Assembly (NCBI RefSeq): GCF_003350925.1
Contig: NZ_KZ857182.1
Coordinates: 118,138-179,761 of the forward strand
Origin: Dyella tabacisoli
Lineage (GTDB): Bacteria; Pseudomonadota; Gammaproteobacteria; Xanthomonadales; Rhodanobacteraceae
Direction of reading: 5' to 3'
Length of the DNA stretch: 61,624 nt
Both the position numbers and the translations under genes were made by a program. Positions within the stretch are counted from its first letter, which is position 1. Each line of letters starts with the position of its first letter. Below the pieces are notes generated by a model. It worked only from the letters and a program-made list of their open reading frames with translations, was not told where the DNA came from and did not search any database. Below are positions 58,630 through 61,624 of this stretch, one piece after another.

Positions 58630-59826
58630 ATGCCAAGCCCACTCGCTACCCGCCTGCTCGCCCGCTGCCTGATCGGCACCCTTGCCCTTACGCTTGCCGC
58701 CAGCCCGGCGCTCGCCCGGCAAGACGGCAAGACCAAGACCGAACAGGCCGACGCCGAGAAGAAACTGGCCGAAGTACGCAGCAAGATGGAAGCGCTGGCC
58801 AAAGAGCAAGCCGAAACCGCGGCCCTGCGCGACAGCGCCAATGCCGAGCTGGCCAAACGCGCCAACGCCGTTGCCAGCGCAGCGCGCGCAGTACGCGAAA
58901 CCGACACGGCCATAGCCGCCAAACAACACGATCTTGAACAATTGCAAGAACAACGCGCCGCACTCAAGCAGGCACTGGACGGCCAACGCGCCGCTATCGC
59001 CGAACTGCTGCGCGCCACTTACACACTAGGCCGCGGCTCGGACCTGCGCTTGCTGCTTGGCGATGAAGACATCGCACGTATCGCCCGCGCACTGGCCTAT
59101 TCCAAATATTTTCAGGAGGACCGTGTACAGCGCGTGCAGAAGCTGATGGGCGACCTGGCCAAGCTGCAAGAGCTTGAAACCACGATCGAAGCCGAAAAGC
59201 AGGCCTTGCAAGAAACCCGCAAGCAACGCGAACAGCAGGCCAAGCTGCTGGCACAGCAGCGCGCCGAGCAACAAAAGCTGGCGGCCGAAACCGACGCGCA
59301 ATACAAAGACCAGGGCCAGCGCCTGGTGGCATTGAAACAAAACGCGCAGTCATTGAACGACCTGGTCGCGAAGCTGCAAAAAGTGATCGACGACGCCGCC
59401 CGCGAAGCCGAGCGCGCCGCCCGCGCCAACCCGACGACCCCCAGCGTGACGCCAGGCAAGGGCGGCGCCAATATCCGCGGCAACCTGCCCTGGCCCGCGA
59501 GCGGCGTGGTCAACACCTACAGCAACGGTGTGCTTATCAAGGCACCAGGCGGCAGCGAAGTACGCGCGGTGGCACGCGGCAAGGTCATTTATGCCGCGTT
59601 CTTGCGCGGCTATGGCCTGTTGCTGATCCTCAACCATGGCAACGGCTGGATGAGCATGTACGGCAACAACGAAACCCTGCTGCACGGGGTCGGCGACCAG
59701 ATCGAGGCCAGCCAGCCGATCGGCACCGCCAGCGCCCCCACCGGCGTCAATACCGGTGTGTATTTCGAGTTACGCCAAAATAACAAACCGGTGGAGCCGC
59801 GTAGCTGGCTAAGCCACGCCCGTTGA
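58630..59826 (+). CDS. envC: Murein hydrolase activator EnvC
   Basis: A 398-residue periplasmic protein: signal peptide (TRLLARCLIGTLALTLAASPALA), a long coiled coil (EQADAEKKLAEVRSKMEALAKEQAETAALRD, later LEQLQEQRAALKQALDGQRAAIAELLRATYTLGRGSDLRLLLG) and a C-terminal LytM domain (LPWPASGVVNTYSNGVLIKAPGGSEVRAVARGKVIYAAFLRGYGLLLILNHGNGWMSMYGNN, ending TGVYFELRQNNKPVEP). The zinc ligands of active LytM enzymes are missing (NTYSNGVLI and GVYFELR in place of HxxxD and HxH). This is what EnvC-type amidase activators look like. It should activate AmiA/AmiB at the septum. The ATG at 58630 is chosen for the signal peptide. Confidence 0.92.
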   Translation: MPSPLATRLLARCLIGTLALTLAASPALARQDGKTKTEQADAEKKLAEVRSKMEALAKEQAETAALRDSANAELAKRANAVASAARAVRETDTAIAAKQHDLEQLQEQRAALKQALDGQRAAIAELLRATYTLGRGSDLRLLLGDEDIARIARALAYSKYFQEDRVQRVQKLMGDLAKLQELETTIEAEKQALQETRKQREQQAKLLAQQRAEQQKLAAETDAQYKDQGQRLVALKQNAQSLNDLVAKLQKVIDDAAREAERAARANPTTPSVTPGKGGANIRGNLPWPASGVVNTYSNGVLIKAPGGSEVRAVARGKVIYAAFLRGYGLLLILNHGNGWMSMYGNNETLLHGVGDQIEASQPIGTASAPTGVNTGVYFELRQNNKPVEPRSWLSHAR

Positions 59827-59925
59827 CCGCACTGATACACGATGAATTTCGGCGCACGGTCGTGGTCATAGCTGCCTTGGCGTAAGCTCGCACTACGCCT
59901 AATCGACTTTTTGGAGTTTTTCTGC

Positions 59926-61296
59926 ATGCGGTTTTCCACCTATAGCCCGATCGTCGCCAGCCTGGTCACCCTGCTGCTGGCCGCACCGCTGGCGCAGGCA
60001 CAGACCGCTCCCGCCGCTGCCGCCAGTAGCCCCGCACCGGCCAAGGCCGCGTCTGTCGCCGCGCCTGATCCGGTCGATCTGCAGGACATTCGCAATTTCA
60101 GCCGCGTATACGAAATCGTGCGGCAGGCCTATGTGGAAAAAGTCGACAACAAAACCCTGATGAAAACCGCCATCAGCGGCATGCTCACCGGCCTCGATCC
60201 GCACAGCGAATACCTCGACAAAGAGGGGCTGGCCGAGTTGAGCGAGGACACCACCGGCCAGTACAGCGGGCTCGGCATCGAGGTGCTGCCGGTGGACGGC
60301 ACCCTGCGCATCATCGCGCCGATCGACGACACCCCGGCGGCCAGGGCCGGCATCAAACCGGGCGACACCATCATCAAGATCGACGGCAAGCCGATCAGTT
60401 CGGAAAACGTCGACGACATGTTCAAACAGCTCCGCGGCACCGAAGGCAGCAAGATCACGCTGACCATCCTGCACGAGAAAAGCGACAAGCCGATCGACCT
60501 GCCGCTGGTACGCGAGCGCATCTCGATCACCAGCGTGAAAGTACGCAGCCTGGAACCCGGCTACGCCTATGTGCGCCTCAGCCAGTTCCAGGACGACACC
60601 GCACCCGACCTTGAGAAAAAACTCGGCGAACTAATCAAGAAGAGCGGCGCGTTGAAAGGCGCCGTACTCGATCTGCGCTCCAATCCCGGCGGCCTGCTTA
60701 CCGCCGCCGTCGGCGTCAGCGATGCCTTTCTCGATAGCGGCACCATTGTGACGACACGCGGCCGCCTGCAAGACGCCAACCTCAACTTCGCCGCACACCC
60801 AGGCGACCTGCTCAATGGCGCCCCCTTGGTGGTCCTGGTAGACAACGGCACCGCATCGGCCGCCGAAATCGTCGCCGGCGCACTCAAAGACAACCACCGC
60901 GCCCTCATCATCGGCCGCCGCACTTTCGGTAAAGGCGTCGTACAAACCGTGCTGCCGCTAGACGCCGAGCACGCCGTAAAAATCACCACCGCGCGCTACT
61001 ACACCCCCAGCGGCACGTCGATTCAGGCCGAAGGCATCAAGCCTGATATCGCCCTTGCCGATCTGTCGGTGAATAAAGCCGATAGTCCGGCGGCGTTGAT
61101 CGGCTCCGAGGCCGACTTGCATAACCATCTTTCTAATGAGGATGGCAAGGCGGGCAAGGACATCAACAATGATGGCAGTGCTGAGAATGCGAAGCTTGCT
61201 ACGCAGGATTATGCGTTGTCGCAGGCGTTGAATGTGTTGAAGGGGATGGCGCTTAATCACGCTGCTGCTCCGGCTGTGCCTGCTGCCTCGCGCTGA
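59926..61296 (+). CDS. ctpA: C-terminal processing protease, S41 family
   Basis: A 456-residue periplasmic serine protease. The signal peptide is STYSPIVASLVTLLLAAPLAQAQ. An N-terminal helical domain (IRNFSRVYEIVRQAYVEKVDNKTLMKTAISGMLTGLDPHSEYLD) precedes a PDZ domain (GLGIEVLPVDGTLRIIAPIDDTPAARAGIKPGDTIIKIDGKPI). The S41 core has VDNGTASAAEIVAGALKDNHRALIIGRRTFGKGVVQTV with catalytic Ser (TASAAE) and Lys (FGKG), and an Ala/Asn-rich tail (KDINNDGSAENAKLATQDYALSQALNVLK). It removes C-terminal tails from envelope proteins. The ATG at 59926 follows TTGGAG; the TTG at 59911 is unlikely. It follows envC by 99 bp, a common pairing. Confidence 0.93.
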   Translation: MRFSTYSPIVASLVTLLLAAPLAQAQTAPAAAASSPAPAKAASVAAPDPVDLQDIRNFSRVYEIVRQAYVEKVDNKTLMKTAISGMLTGLDPHSEYLDKEGLAELSEDTTGQYSGLGIEVLPVDGTLRIIAPIDDTPAARAGIKPGDTIIKIDGKPISSENVDDMFKQLRGTEGSKITLTILHEKSDKPIDLPLVRERISITSVKVRSLEPGYAYVRLSQFQDDTAPDLEKKLGELIKKSGALKGAVLDLRSNPGGLLTAAVGVSDAFLDSGTIVTTRGRLQDANLNFAAHPGDLLNGAPLVVLVDNGTASAAEIVAGALKDNHRALIIGRRTFGKGVVQTVLPLDAEHAVKITTARYYTPSGTSIQAEGIKPDIALADLSVNKADSPAALIGSEADLHNHLSNEDGKAGKDINNDGSAENAKLATQDYALSQALNVLKGMALNHAAAPAVPAASR

Positions 61297-61365
61297 TACT
61301 TGGCATTATCGCGAGTTGGTTCGCCTGCGGCGGGATTCGCTTGTTTGTGATGGTTTGGCGAGCTG

Positions 61366-61624
61366 GTTCGCCTGCGGCGGGCTTTCGAGCCCCTGCCGGG
61401 GCCCGAGTCACTTTCTCTTGAGTGGCCAAGAGAAAGTAACCAAAGAGAAGGCCACCCCGGTGAGTCGCCCTTCGGGTACGTGAGGGTCGGCCGGGCTTTT
61501 CGACAGTGCATCCATGCACTGGCGAAAAGGACTCGGCATCCATGCCGAGTCCCCTGCGGGCCTTGTCGTCCGACCCTCACCGACGCACAGGGGCCCCGAG
61601 GTCAAGATCAAGATCAAGAGCAAC
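61366..61624 (+). repeat. Multi-hairpin ~250-bp dispersed repeat, copy C (cut by window end)
   Basis: Same orientation and order as copy A at 1372-1619. Hairpins include CTTTCTCTTG/CAAGAGAAAG (61411-61420 with 61427-61436), CAGTGCA/TGCACTG and the GGACTCGGCAT/ATGCCGAGTCC stem. The first stem differs from copy A but remains perfectly paired. The window ends inside it at a (tcaaga)n-like run. Between ctpA and this copy (61297-61365) a shorter, incomplete start of the same unit is seen at 61318-61335. Confidence 0.85.

Noticed and set aside
61253-61623. Minus-strand frames at the right edge
   Set aside because: They read through copy C of the repeat and match frames of copy A, so they are repeat artefacts.

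Overview
The window looks like a chromosomal segment of a high-GC gammaproteobacterium, most likely Xanthomonadales (Rhodanobacteraceae or Xanthomonadaceae). This rests on four TonB-dependent receptors, several dispersed palindromic repeats, an EnvC/CtpA pair and an AlaC-type aminotransferase. The taxon is inferred from gene style, not from a marker gene. I see no rRNA, tRNA, transposase, integrase or CRISPR array.

Layout. 0-8.1 kb: housekeeping and small-family genes (DUF2252, alaC, rmuC, folE, EF-hand lipid-free secreted protein, MFS exporter, DUF1993), interrupted by two repeat-rich gaps: a multi-hairpin repeat at 1.37-2.07 kb and a (GGGGAAC)n tract with an A-rich partner repeat at 4.97-5.24 kb. 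8.4-15.8 kb: a TonB receptor with a TTG start, a DsbA/FrnE-like protein, a secreted four-module protein with a decayed fragment of itself beside it, and an alpha/beta hydrolase. 16-27.3 kb: dinG-hutD overlap, NnrU, a small membrane protein, DUF938 methyltransferase, a CocE/AEH-type esterase, YchJ, NRDE/TANGO2, two tandem secreted paralogues of unknown function and an SpmA/SpmB-like fused membrane protein. 27.5-31.2 kb: a GDCCVxC protein, a lone DUF4157 (eCIS-core) protein and a porin O/P.

31.3-43.2 kb, all on the minus strand: gltB-gltD, then a three-gene MukBEF-like condensin (mksF-mksE-mksB, the JetABC genes) with overlapping reading frames but no JetD/MksG nuclease. 43.4-49.8 kb: two divergent TonB receptors. 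The plus-strand receptor is followed by a class A acid phosphatase (PAP2), and a three-unit 11-bp-period Pho-box-like site precedes the pair, so they probably form a phosphate-starvation scavenging unit.

49.9-56 kb: an RHS island. It has two consecutive secreted RHS proteins and three small, more AT-rich downstream genes (candidate immunity or cargo), bounded by two identical 32-bp direct copies of a dispersed palindrome. 56-61.6 kb: a small Pseudomonas-like hypothetical with a structured leader, a PqqU/YncD-like TonB receptor, envC and ctpA. The window ends inside another copy of the multi-hairpin repeat seen at 1.4 kb.

Most interesting: (i) the ~250-bp repeat present in three copies whose hairpins change sequence but keep pairing (compensatory changes); (ii) the Pho-box/TonB receptor/phosphatase unit; (iii) the RHS island between identical repeats; (iv) the nuclease-less Mks condensin; (v) the isolated DUF4157 protein with two internal repeats and a cysteine-rich hinge.
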